NCBI GenBank assembly: GCA_910577835.1
Contig: CAJTOU010000008.1
Location: forward strand, 17,727 to 81,726
Length of the DNA stretch: 64,000 nucleotides
Direction of reading: 5' to 3'
From: an uncultured Lachnospiraceae bacterium
Lineage (GTDB): Bacteria > Bacillota_A > Clostridia > Lachnospirales > Lachnospiraceae
Shown here: in pieces, positions 44,072 through 52,869 of the stretch
Numbering within the stretch: position 1 is the stretch's first letter
Layout: each line of letters begins with the position of its first letter
Notes under the pieces: generated by a model
The model's database searches: none
Seen by the model: only the letters and a program-made list of their open reading frames with translations
What the model was told of the DNA's origin: nothing
Translations under genes and position numbers: made by a program

Positions 44072-44380
44072 ATTTATTCATTCCTTCCACGCTGCCAAAT
44101 AATACAGTCAGCAATTGTTATGTCACTAGACAGACATGGATTTCCTGACCATTTAAATAAGATAATACGGACTATGACAGCTTTTTTATTCGTTACTCCG
44201 CTTCGTTTATTTACAATATTTTTTCTTTCACACCCCTTTCTTCTGTTTTCATTTTCATATGTACATCCCTTCTAAAATAAATATCAGAGACAGCCGTTAC
44301 TTTAAGAGTGCTTTCAATATGAAAATGATAAAACATAAATTCACTGACTTGTTATTAATATTTTGAATCATCTGCCTAGA

Positions 44381-44407
44381 GCCCTGTATACAAATACAAT
44401 ACAGGGC
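44381..44407. repeat. perfect 9-bp inverted repeat
   Basis: GCCCTGTAT (44381-44389) and ATACAGGGC (44399-44407) around a 9-base spacer, in the 530-base noncoding stretch between the chemotaxis gene and the small gene at 44601. No T tract follows on either strand, so an operator is as likely as a terminator. Confidence 0.5.
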
Positions 44408-44600
44408 GACCAAAGACAACCAACATTTCTGTTGATTGCAGGATTTACAGAATAAAAACAAATAAATATCTGTGAACATACAAAACTAGAAATGTCTTAT
44501 TCTTTTTTATTTAAAACGTACAAAAATATTGTTTCTTTGATAATATCAAAATTTTTTCTATTCGTCAACCTTTCTATTAAAAAAAGCAGGAAAATCTGTA

Positions 44601-44786
44601 TTATTTTTGTCTCTTTGTGCATATTCTGTATACTTCTGCCATATAAACAGCGGACGTATTTTTTATATCTTCCATACGACGTTTTTGCTCTTTATCATCA
44701 ATAACCGGAGAAAATATTTCGATACTGCAACAGTGTTTTTCGCTGTCATTTCTATATGTCTCAACCAATTCATATATATCCTCCAT
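44601..44786 (-). CDS. small protein of unknown function (61 aa)
   Basis: A 61-residue acidic/basic helical protein (MEDIYELVETYRND through IKNTSAVYMAEVYRICTK) with AGGAAGG ten bases before the ATG. It has no membrane segment and I do not recognise a family. Similar small proteins often accompany recombinases in Lachnospiraceae, and the serine recombinase gene at 45031 diverges from it. Short, so the call is tentative. Confidence 0.45.
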   Translation of the reverse strand: MEDIYELVETYRNDSEKHCCSIEIFSPVIDDKEQKRRMEDIKNTSAVYMAEVYRICTKRQK

Positions 44787-44924
44787 AAAAATATCGCCTT
44801 CCTGTATAATTTCTTTTTCAATATAAATTTTTATACAATTTCTTATTATAATCCTCTATATGATTTCCTGTGTAACTTTTTATATTGTTTTTCACACAAT
44901 TCATTATATTCCTAAAAACTTGCT

Positions 44925-44996
44925 CTGTGCATTTATCATTATTTCTGTAAGAGCAGCATAAAACTCTCGCTGTGCATTTTATCATTATTTCTGTAA
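44925..44996. repeat. two direct repeats of about 27 bp, 45-bp period
   Basis: CTGTGCATTTATCATTATTT with six more matching bases at 44925-44950 recurs at 44970-44996 with one extra T. Weak similarity continues through the rest of each 45-bp unit. The pair ends 34 bases before the recombinase start. Confidence 0.75.
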
Positions 44997-45030
44997 TAAC
45001 AGTATAGATTCAGCTATATATTATAATAAT

Positions 45031-46638
45031 TTGGTAAAAAAGAAACAATTTAGCAATATGATTGATAACAACACAAGTCCGGTATTACAACCCGATGAAA
45101 TTATTACTTATTTAAGAAAATCCAGAGCTGACAATGCCAGCGAATGTATAGAGGAAGTTCTTAAAAAACATGAAAACCAACTTCGGGAATATGCCCGTCA
45201 TGTTCTAAATATTGAACTATCTGACACTTATATTCTGCGCGAGGTAATTTCTGGCGAAACAATCAATGCACGTCCGCAAATGCAGAAATTATTGAAACTG
45301 ATAGAAAGTCCCACACTGAAAGCGGTACTTGTAATAGAACCTCAAAGGCTAAGCCGTGGAGATTTAGAAGACTGCGGACATCTGATAAATACGCTGCGTT
45401 TTACGAAAACCATGGTGATTACTCCTGTCAGAACATACAATCTCGAAGATAAATATGACCGGAAATTTTTTGAAATGGAACTGACAAGAGGAAATGACTA
45501 TCTTGAATATACAAAAGAAATTTTAAGAAGAGGCGTTCTCGCCTCAGTAAAACAGGGAAACTATATTGCGGCCTCTGCTCCCTATGGTTATCGGAAAGTA
45601 TCCCTAAAATATGAACATAAAACACTTCACACTCTGGAAATTGTCTCTGAAGAGGCAGCAGTGATACAGATTATGTATGATTTATACCTGAATCAAAACT
45701 TTGGATTTCAAAAAATTGCGAACTATCTGGATAAAATGAATATAAAGCCAAGGATTGCTAAAAACTGGTCACCAGCAGCAATTAAGGATATGATAGAAAA
45801 TCCTGTTTATACAGGAAAAATACGATGGAATCATCGTAAAGCAGTGATTACTATGGAAAATGGGCAAAAAAAAATCAGCAGACCCAAATCGCTTCCAGAA
45901 CAGTGCATATTGACAATGGGACTTCATAAACCTATTATATCAGAAGAAGTTTACCGTGCTGCCATGGAAAAAAAAGGAAGAAATATTTGTGTTAGAAAAA
46001 ATTCTTCTCTGGAAAATCCCTTTGCTGGTCTGCTGTTTTGTCAATGCGGGTATTCCATGTCCTATAAATATAACCATTACAAAAATAATTCAAAAGCAAT
46101 CATGGTATGCAACCGTCAGACAATCTGTCATACGCGTTCTGTTTCATATGATGAATTATTAAAAAATTTAATTCAATGTATGAAGAAAAAAATTACATCC
46201 TTCGAGATTGAAATAGAGAATATCGCCTCTGAAAATATGAAATATTATCAGATAATTATTGATGATTTAGAATATCGGCTTGAGCAGCTTTATCAAAAGG
46301 ATAAACGGCAGAAAGATGCTTTTGAAGATGGAATTTACAGTAAACAGGAATATATGGAAAGAAATAAAGAAATTTGTCAGGAAATTGAAAAAACTATTCA
46401 ATGTATTGAAAATGCGAAAAGTAATATGCCTGAGATTATAGATTGTAAAAAGAAAAAGGCAGTATTTGAAGAGATTCTACAAACATTATGGGATGCAGAT
46501 ATTCCGGCGGAGAGAAAAAATATTTTGTTGAAAAAATGCATCAGGAAGATTGTATATAAAAATGATATGCCGTCAGGCAGGGGAATAGGACGATATTCTA
46601 AAAATGTGTTTCTGCTGGAGGTTTATTTTAATATTTAA
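45031..46638 (+). CDS. large serine recombinase
   Basis: A 535-residue site-specific recombinase. The resolvase domain (about 25-175) keeps the catalytic Ser in TYLRKSRADN and the Arg of ARPQMQKLL and EPQRLSRGD; a recombinase domain (about 195-300) follows, then a zinc ribbon (CQCG with a later Cys pair) and a coiled-coil C-terminus. It thus looks active, unlike the fragment at 47.5 kb. The start is TTG at 45031 or ATG at 45058; neither has a clear ribosome binding site. No integration partner genes flank it, so it is a lone integrase or remnant of an element. Direct repeats lie just upstream. Confidence 0.9.
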   Translation: MVKKKQFSNMIDNNTSPVLQPDEIITYLRKSRADNASECIEEVLKKHENQLREYARHVLNIELSDTYILREVISGETINARPQMQKLLKLIESPTLKAVLVIEPQRLSRGDLEDCGHLINTLRFTKTMVITPVRTYNLEDKYDRKFFEMELTRGNDYLEYTKEILRRGVLASVKQGNYIAASAPYGYRKVSLKYEHKTLHTLEIVSEEAAVIQIMYDLYLNQNFGFQKIANYLDKMNIKPRIAKNWSPAAIKDMIENPVYTGKIRWNHRKAVITMENGQKKISRPKSLPEQCILTMGLHKPIISEEVYRAAMEKKGRNICVRKNSSLENPFAGLLFCQCGYSMSYKYNHYKNNSKAIMVCNRQTICHTRSVSYDELLKNLIQCMKKKITSFEIEIENIASENMKYYQIIIDDLEYRLEQLYQKDKRQKDAFEDGIYSKQEYMERNKEICQEIEKTIQCIENAKSNMPEIIDCKKKKAVFEEILQTLWDADIPAERKNILLKKCIRKIVYKNDMPSGRGIGRYSKNVFLLEVYFNI

Positions 46639-46828
46639 AAAATACAAAGGAACTAGATAAGAAAGTATGAAGGGATATAAACTGGTTTGGTTAATGTTTG
46701 TGAAATTAAATTCCAACGTCAATGTTCTGGTTCTTCAGTTCCTATATCAGTACCGATATGGTATATTGGGCGTGTCCGCAGTCACAATTATATCGCATAC
46801 AACGCCTTCAAAAAATAATTGTGAATAA

Positions 46829-46860
46829 AAGGGGGCGCTGCATGAGCGATTTGCCCCCTT
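46829..46860 (-). terminator. intrinsic terminator after nuclease remnant
   Basis: Eight-pair G+C-rich stem (AAGGGGGC 46829-46836 with GCCCCCTT 46853-46860), followed on the minus strand by TTTTATT. Confidence 0.7.
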
Positions 46861-46903
46861 CAGCCAAATTAAAACTTCCCTATTCTTTTATATGATTGCT
46901 GCC

Positions 46904-47503
46904 TTATCCAATCAAAACTTCCTTCCCCTTAAATGCAAATCCATATTTTCGTATGCGCTCTGTCTGTATTCCCTTTGCTTCCAGAGAAGCAGCATATTTC
47001 TTATCCTCAATTTGTTGCAACGCTGCTTTTACAGTGTTCTGCAAAGAGTTTTCTTCATCGGTGTCATAAACCTTAAATTCAAGAATAATAGCATTATTTC
47101 TCTCTGTTTTTGGTTCCAGTATAACATCATATCTCCCAAAACCGCTTTCTCTGTTAGATGTAATGATATATCTGTCAGCAAGTTCTATCATCAGTCCAAG
47201 TACGAAACCATGATAAAATCTTTCTGGTTCGGTTTTTTTAGATGGATTCTTACCTGCATCAGATGCAACCAACGCTTGCGTTGATTGCCCTAAAAAGCTG
47301 AATGTGGTAAGCGCAACTTCGTTCATATAAATATTCATTTTCTTAATATCTTCTGCCAGCAATGCTTTGATAAAACCATTATAAGACGGCACAGAACGTG
47401 AAAACCATTTCTTAATCATCTGGCGGAACATAACTCTGACTTCTTTATTCGTCAACATGCATTTTCTTAAAATTGCCAAAATCAAGTATGAGTTTCTGTC
47501 CAA
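46904..47503 (-). pseudogene. N-terminally truncated PD-(D/E)XK nuclease (AAA-ATPase-like/DUF1703 family)
   Basis: The 199-residue frame is the C-terminal PD-(D/E)XK part of the large AAA-ATPase-like proteins of anaerobes: GFGRYDVILEP and IILEFKVYD hold the nuclease Asp, Glu and Lys, and the end (RKYGFAFKGKEVLIG) is normal. The N-terminal ATPase domain of about 300 residues is missing. The frame now opens with TTG at 47503, seven bases after an AAAGGAGG that belongs to the end of the adjacent recombinase cassette. An insertion or deletion thus replaced the 5 prime half and supplied a new start. Whether the fragment is translated or active is unknown. Confidence 0.75.
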
Positions 47504-47528
47504 TATTTCGCCTCCTTTGATTTTTTGA

Positions 47529-49025
47529 TTATCTTTCTTCGGCTTGAGTTATTCCTTCCTTACGAACCAGCTCTGCTTCCACAATTTCCACCTTATACTC
47601 GTCAAGGCACCCGCATGTCTTATATTTCAGCCGGAAACCTGCCGGAATCGCCTTTATCCATACGATTAACACATTATCTGGATATACAACGATACTATCC
47701 AGCAGCTCCTTATACAAAATTTCATTATCCGCTCTCAAAGCCATAATATCGTTCAAAGCTGAAATATATTCTGACATGTCGTCTATCTGCCTGTTTTTGA
47801 GTCTTCCGCCGCACTCTGTTTCAAAAAGCTGTTTTTGTAGTCTTTCAATACTTTCATCATATAAACCTGTCTGCTTCTTTAAATCGTCCTTTGATATCAC
47901 CCCCTCTATCATCAAATCAATCACTTTAGACTTCTTTTCATTCAGATTATCGATTTCCTTCTGAATCCTGTCCGTTTTACTGCTTTGACTGTCAGCTTTC
48001 TGCAGCTCGCCTATTTCCCGCAATATTTCCTGTTTTAAATCAGCTTGTTCTTCCTGAAGCTTCTCTATGCAAAATCTCATACACTCACACAAAACCTTAT
48101 CGTTTACAGAGTGGCTGTCACAGCCTGTTACTTCTCCGTCGCTGTTTACTCTCTGCTTTCCGTTTTTTGTATATCCATAACAGCGCCAAGCTTTATATCT
48201 TCCTCCTTTCATCTTCCTGCTTCTATTGACAAATTTCATTCCGCAGATACCGCAGATAATCTTTCCGCTGCACCAATAACGATTAGAATGTTTTGTCTTC
48301 TGCTCTTTCGGTGGTGAACGCCTCTTTAATTCGTCCTGTGTTCTATTCCATAAATCCCTGCTGATAATTGCCGGATGATGATTTTCAATATACACCATAT
48401 CCTCTTCTCCTTTGTTGTACTTTTTCTTATGTGTCAGATAATCCGGCGTGTATGTTTTTTTCTGGCACAAATCTCCTACGTATTTTTCGTTTCTCAATAT
48501 TTTTAATATCGTGGTATTTGTCCAGCTTTTCACCCTCATTGGTTTCATGCCTTCCTCTATTAATTCTCTGGATATTACATGCGTTCCCTTGCCTTCATTT
48601 GTATATTTGTGAAAGATTGCTTTAATAACCGGCACTTCTTCTTCATTCATAAATAATTCTCCGTTTTTTACCCGATATCCCAGCAAATCTCTTCCAAATA
48701 CTACTCCCTGTTCCATTCTGCGCTTCTGTCCCCATTTTACTCTCATAGACGTTTTGTGGGATTCTTCCTGCGCAAGGCTCGCCATTAGTGTCAGGCGAAA
48801 TTCTCCGTCTGTATCTCTGGAATCGATATTGTCGATTGTGAATAGTACGCCTACGCCTGCCTCCTTAAGTTTTCGTGTAAAGGACAAGGTATCTACTGTG
48901 TTTCTTGCGAATCGGCTGACTTCCTTTGTGAGTATCAAATCGATTTCGTGATGCATGGCATCGTCTATCATTCGGTTAAATCCGGCTCTGTTTTTTGTCT
49001 GCGTTCCACTGATGCCTTCATCTAT
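47529..49025 (-). pseudogene. serine recombinase lacking its catalytic N-terminus
   Basis: From 49025 the frame reads IDEGISGTQTKNRAGF and then continues into a complete recombinase domain, zinc ribbon (CGICG) and coiled coil, 480 residues from the first ATG at 48971. The part that should precede it, about 60 residues with the catalytic Ser (YxRVS), is absent: an in-frame TAG lies at 49026-49028 and the DNA beyond it is the 20-bp repeat array of a probable IS end. The enzyme cannot be catalytic. The remaining Arg-containing ITKEVSRFARN region and the DNA-binding part are intact. Confidence 0.85.
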
Positions 49026-49050
49026 CTAATAGCCGTCTTTGATACAATGT

Positions 49051-49134
49051 AACTTTGCCCCAAACCTTTTAATTTTGCCTTATACTTTTTAATTTTGCCC
49101 CATACTTTTTAACTTTGCCTCCGAGGGGTGTACA
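49051..49134 (-). mobile_element. IS21-family-like terminal repeat array (element remnant)
   Basis: Four consecutive 20-bp units run from 49051 to 49130; units 2 and 3 differ at one or two positions, unit 1 is similar and unit 4 shares only its first half. Read on the minus strand the array starts TGTACACCCCTCGGAGGC and then repeats GGCAAAATTAAAAAGT-like units. IS21-family elements have 5 prime TG ends and several internal copies of a terminal repeat, which this resembles. No istA or istB follows; the inner side joins the broken recombinase directly. Assignment is by pattern and needs comparison with known ends. Confidence 0.55.
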
Positions 49135-49190
49135 CGGAATAAAAAAGCATTGAAAAAAATCTGTTTTTATGCCGAAAAAGCACAAAATAA

Positions 49191-49214
49191 GACGGCTTGG
49201 AAAACCAAACCGCC
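49191..49214 (-). terminator. terminator of the transport/regulator operon
   Basis: Ten-pair stem on the minus strand (49205-49214 with 49191-49200) with AAAA/TTTT loop, followed by TTATTTTG. Ten bases after the winged-helix gene stop. Confidence 0.75.
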
Positions 49215-49224
49215 GTATAAGCCT

Positions 49225-49650
49225 TTATTCAGAACTGACCTCGAAGCAATACCCAACCTCCCTTACGCACCGGATGGTAAACGGCGCATCCGGCTCCGCC
49301 TCGTACAGCTTTTCACGTAGATGGCGTATATGGCATCCGATGGCATTGCTCTCATCCCCATAGGCATCCTCTCCCCAGACCTTCCGGTATATCTGGTCGT
49401 ATGTAAGCACCTGCCCCCTGTTTGCCGCAAGCAGGCACAAAAGGTCGTACTCCTTCGTGGTGAGGTTGATCTCCCTGCGGTCACGGTAAATCTTTCTCCG
49501 CCCAGGATAAATCTCCAGTCCCGGAAGCGACAGCATCGGCTCATCCCTCACTCGCAGACATTCGATGTCAGGGTGGGATTCCACTATCTCCATGATTTTA
49601 TCGAAGATATCGGAGTCGCTGTCATGTATTTCAAATACCACTATACGCAC
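49225..49650 (-). CDS. orphan OmpR/PhoB-type winged-helix DNA-binding protein
   Basis: A 141-residue protein. Residues about 45-138 are a complete PhoB-type winged helix (REINLTTKEYDLLCLLA, then GDESNAIGCHIRHLREKL and VREVGYCFEV). The first 40 residues (MRIVVFEIHDSD) are too short for a receiver domain and lack the phospho-acceptor Asp pattern, so it is not a normal response regulator and no kinase is adjacent. It is the last gene of the operon, 16 bases after the DtxR-type gene, and may bind DNA constitutively or sense through its short N-terminus. Such orphans are common in mobile elements of gut Firmicutes. Confidence 0.85.
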   Translation of the reverse strand: MRIVVFEIHDSDSDIFDKIMEIVESHPDIECLRVRDEPMLSLPGLEIYPGRRKIYRDRREINLTTKEYDLLCLLAANRGQVLTYDQIYRKVWGEDAYGDESNAIGCHIRHLREKLYEAEPDAPFTIRCVREVGYCFEVSSE

Positions 49651-49666
49651 AATGCCGCCACCTCCC

Positions 49667-50041
49667 TCACTTCATTTTACCGAAGATTTCCCGCAGTTTC
49701 TGGAAACTCTCATCGCTGATAGCGTGTTCTATCCGGCAGGCATCCTGCTCTGCCTGCTTCGGACTAACGCCCATATTAATCAATCCGGCTGTAAGAATGC
49801 AGTGGCGCTCATAGATTTTCTCGGCCACCTCTTTTCCGGCATCTGTCAGATGTAAGTACCCATCCCCATCTACAGTCAGAAAACCGCCACTCTTCAGAAC
49901 ACCAACCGCATGGCTGATACTCGGCTTGCTGAATCCCATGTGCCGGGCAAGGTCAACGGAACGCACAGCACTTTCTCCCTTTTGCTTTTGCAGTATTAAT
50001 ACAGCCTCCAAATAATCCTCGCCTGACGCATGAATCTTCAT
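49667..50041 (-). CDS. DtxR/MntR-family metal-dependent regulator
   Basis: A 124-residue regulator with an N-terminal helix-turn-helix (DLARHMGFSKPSISHAVGVL) and a metal-binding dimerisation domain with the HCILTAGLINMGV, EQDACRIEHAIS pattern (Glu, Cys/His ligands). It lacks the SH3-like third domain of DtxR, as in MntR. It should sense Fe(II) or Mn(II). Start at ATG 50041 with AAGGTGA upstream; a TTG six bases earlier overlaps the EcfA stop. Its place at the end of a transport operon whose promoter region carries DtxR-like half-sites suggests it controls its own operon in response to metal; inferred. Confidence 0.9.
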   Translation of the reverse strand: MKIHASGEDYLEAVLILQKQKGESAVRSVDLARHMGFSKPSISHAVGVLKSGGFLTVDGDGYLHLTDAGKEVAEKIYERHCILTAGLINMGVSPKQAEQDACRIEHAISDESFQKLREIFGKMK

Positions 50042-50043
50042 TT

Positions 50044-51522
50044 TCAATCACCTTCAAAAGCAAAGAACCTTTGCAGCCGTTCCCAGCTTATTTGGTTCCA
50101 TCCATCGCTCCATAACACTTTTCCTTTTTCGATAAACACGAAGTAATTGCAGCACTCTGCAATCAGTTCAGGATCGTGCGTAACAATAAATAACGTCTTT
50201 CCTAATGCGCTCAATTTCCGCAGGTTTTCCGCCACCTCTTTCATGTGGCGATAGTCCAGCCCGCTTGTTGGCTCGTCAAAGACAATGATCTGTTTTTCTG
50301 ACGCAAGCGCACCGGCAATGGCAGTTCTCTGCTTTTGTCCTCCAGATAATGCCATTGGATGGGTATCTTTAAAATCATATAAATCAAGAGAACGCAGAAT
50401 TGCGCAGGCTGTTTCTTCATTGGGATGCTTCATGCTGATCAGCACCTCATCCAATACGCTCTCTGTAAAAAGCTGATGGTTCACATCCTGCATCACCAGA
50501 TAGCAATTACTCAGGCATCTTTGTCTTTTTCTGAGTTCTCCATTGATTTCAACTGTTCCCCGGCACTTTTTTTCCAATCCGCACAGGCATCGTACAAAGG
50601 TAGATTTTCCGGCGCCATTATTTCCGATGACAGCTGTTATGCTTCCCATAGGGATTTCACACCTGCTGATATGCAGAACCTCCTTTCCACTAGCATAAGA
50701 AAAACTGTAGTCACTCAGACGCACCATGCTCCGCCCGATTTTTGTTTCTGCTTCCCGTCTGGCAGGGACAAGCTCTTTTTTACCATATGGACGGAGTCCC
50801 ATTTCCTGCGCTTTCGCCACGTCCAGTTTCTCAAACTCATCCGCAGTGTATATCCTGCTTATCCTCCCGCTTTTCATATACACGACCCTGTCTGCAAGCC
50901 CCCTTAAATAAGACAGCCTGTGTTCCGCAATAATCAGCGTCTTTCCATCCTCCTTAAGCCGCCTTATGCACTCTCTCAATTCGCGTATAGAGGAAATATC
51001 CAGATTAGAAGACGGCTCGTCAAAAACATAGATATCCGGATGGAGCATCCGGACAGAAGCACAGGCAATCTTTTGCTTTTCACCGCCGGACAGCTGAAAA
51101 ATGCTACGGCCCATTAACCGCTCAATGGCAAATTCCCGTACCGTTTTTTCCATCCTGTCCGCAATCTCCGCCTCCGGCATGCCAAGATTTTCACATCCAA
51201 AAGCAAGCTCGCTGTCCGTGTCCACGTTAAAGAACTGGCTTCTTGGATTTTGAAATACAGATCCAATCCTTTCTGCCGTTGTATACAGCGGTACTTCATT
51301 TACCGCTAACGTCCCGTCTATCACAACCCTTCCCGATAAATTCCCATCAAAATAATTGGGGATTAATCCATTGATCAGGCGTGTAACGGTTGTTTTCCCG
51401 CATCCTGATTCTCCGGTAAGCAGTATGGTTTCTCCGCTTTCAATCGTAAGGTTCATATTTTCCAGCCCTCCGGTTCCGGATCCACCTTTATATCGAAAGG
51501 ATATATTTTCTAACTCTATCAT
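50044..51522 (-). CDS. ECF transporter double ATPase (EcfA1-EcfA2 fused)
   Basis: A 492-residue protein with two ABC ATPase domains. Domain 1: Walker A GESGCGKTT, signature LSGGEKQKIACA, Walker B VFDEPSSNLD. Domain 2: Walker A GNNGAGKST, signature LSGGQKQRTAIAGA, Walker B VFDEPTSGLD. The fusion supplies both ATPases of an energy-coupling factor transporter. The start at 51522 has GGAGG six bases upstream and lies 11 bases after the EcfT stop. Together with EcfT and the MptD-type S-component it makes a complete group I ECF importer. Confidence 0.93.
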   Translation of the reverse strand: MIELENISFRYKGGSGTGGLENMNLTIESGETILLTGESGCGKTTVTRLINGLIPNYFDGNLSGRVVIDGTLAVNEVPLYTTAERIGSVFQNPRSQFFNVDTDSELAFGCENLGMPEAEIADRMEKTVREFAIERLMGRSIFQLSGGEKQKIACASVRMLHPDIYVFDEPSSNLDISSIRELRECIRRLKEDGKTLIIAEHRLSYLRGLADRVVYMKSGRISRIYTADEFEKLDVAKAQEMGLRPYGKKELVPARREAETKIGRSMVRLSDYSFSYASGKEVLHISRCEIPMGSITAVIGNNGAGKSTFVRCLCGLEKKCRGTVEINGELRKRQRCLSNCYLVMQDVNHQLFTESVLDEVLISMKHPNEETACAILRSLDLYDFKDTHPMALSGGQKQRTAIAGALASEKQIIVFDEPTSGLDYRHMKEVAENLRKLSALGKTLFIVTHDPELIAECCNYFVFIEKGKVLWSDGWNQISWERLQRFFAFEGD

Positions 51523-51533
51523 CGGGCGCCTCC

Positions 51534-52250
51534 TTAGAAAAAATGTTCTTTGGCTAAAACAGCCCCGGCACAAACGCATAATATCCAGATTATCCTATCC
51601 TGCCACCCAAAACCTATTTTACAGATATTAGTGCGCTTACCCGGTCTGCCCAGGCCTCTTGTCAGGGCTGCCGCCGAGAGTTCTTCGCCAATTTTCACCG
51701 AACACATCAAAAGCGGGACTAAATGATATTCCAGTACCGCCATTGGTTTCCCTCTGCCAAGAGTAAGGCCCCTTATTTTCATGGAATCCCTGATAGAAGA
51801 TGCTTCCTCTCTTACCGTAGGGAAAAACCGAAATGTCACTGTCAGTGGGATCGTAATAAAATCCGGTATATGCATCCGGCCCATCGCAGCCGAAAATTCG
51901 CTGACTGTGGTTGTTGACACAACATAATACCCCATCATAAAACTGGGCATAAAACGCAGCGTAATAAAACAACATATTAGCAAAACTGAATTCAATGCTC
52001 CCTGCGTATTCGGGAGCAGAAAGATTTGGATACCATAGCAGACCGCGTAGAGAAGGACATATACAGCTGTTTTCCTATATTCACCTGAGAAAATAAGCAG
52101 AAGCATGGGCAAAAGGCATAAAAACGGAATGACAGCCAGCATAAGTTCCCCGCCGCCCCCTGACATTACAAATACAACCATCACCAAAAACATCAGCAGC
52201 TTTGTCCGGGGATCCAGCCGGAGCAGTTTCTTTTCCCGCCCCGACTGCAT
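51534..52250 (-). CDS. ECF transporter transmembrane component EcfT (CbiQ family)
   Basis: About 238 residues with five or six membrane helices and the CbiQ signature DPRTKLLMFLVMVVFVM near the start; the coupling-helix Ala-Arg-Gly type motif appears as AAALTRGLGRPG (about 210), which contacts the ATPases. AAGGGGAG lies five bases before the ATG at 52250 (a second ATG at 52253 is adjacent). The upstream S-component stop is 17 bases away. It joins the S-component to EcfA in the membrane. Confidence 0.92.
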   Translation of the reverse strand: MQSGREKKLLRLDPRTKLLMFLVMVVFVMSGGGGELMLAVIPFLCLLPMLLLIFSGEYRKTAVYVLLYAVCYGIQIFLLPNTQGALNSVLLICCFITLRFMPSFMMGYYVVSTTTVSEFSAAMGRMHIPDFITIPLTVTFRFFPTVREEASSIRDSMKIRGLTLGRGKPMAVLEYHLVPLLMCSVKIGEELSAAALTRGLGRPGKRTNICKIGFGWQDRIIWILCVCAGAVLAKEHFF

Positions 52251-52267
52251 CATTACTCCCCTTTCCA

Positions 52268-52852
52268 TTACGCCATACCTGCTTTTAGGAAATGCTTTCT
52301 TAAAATCGCTTTCCCCAATAAACCGCCAAGCAGACCGAAAACGAAGCATACAACCAAAAGTACGGGCAGCACCCACGGCTGCATATAGCCCTGCAGCGTT
52401 TGCGTATATTCCTGTCCGTATCCTGTGGCAAGGTTATCATAGTAATTTGTATTAATATACATCGGAATAAACTGCCCCCATACCCAACAGCTAAAAATCC
52501 CATTCGCCAGCACGGACTTTGACACGCTTTGATACCCGCTGCTTTTCATCAGCAAATCTGCCAACAGACCAAAGACTGTTCCTGTAATGACTGTAGGCCA
52601 GTTTGGCCCCATAAGCATCATGATAATCCCCAGTATCATTCCCATAATTGTGAGCATCCCAAATTTTCTGGCTTTTGTCAGATAGAGCATAAACGGAACG
52701 CCTGCGATCAGCGGCACAAACACCGCCAAAAACGGCATCATAATGGGGATAAACCCCAGACACGCCACCGCGAATACGATTACAAAATAAATGGCGGTAA
52801 AAATCCCAATATTGATAAAATCCTTTCCCTGCAGCCTGCCATCTTTCTTCAT
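52268..52852 (-). CDS. MptD-family (Trep_Strep) ECF S-component
   Basis: A 194-residue membrane protein with about six helices, starting MKKDGRLQGKDFINIGIF. It fits the MptD/Trep_Strep family of putative substrate-binding S-components. The substrate is not known for this family. The gene sits between the paired ABC half-transporters and EcfT, with GGAGG eight bases before the ATG. The order ABC-ABC-S-T-A suggests that the ECF importer and the ABC dimer handle related compounds, for instance a metal chelate and its processed form, but that is inference. Confidence 0.88.
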   Translation of the reverse strand: MKKDGRLQGKDFINIGIFTAIYFVIVFAVACLGFIPIMMPFLAVFVPLIAGVPFMLYLTKARKFGMLTIMGMILGIIMMLMGPNWPTVITGTVFGLLADLLMKSSGYQSVSKSVLANGIFSCWVWGQFIPMYINTNYYDNLATGYGQEYTQTLQGYMQPWVLPVLLVVCFVFGLLGGLLGKAILRKHFLKAGMA

Positions 52853-52869
52853 TTTGCATTCCTCCTTAA

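Noticed and set aside
46639..46830. A stretch with a short CDCGHAQYTISV-like reading on the minus strand
   Set aside because: Only about 16 codons between stops; could be a decayed gene, but too short to name or support.
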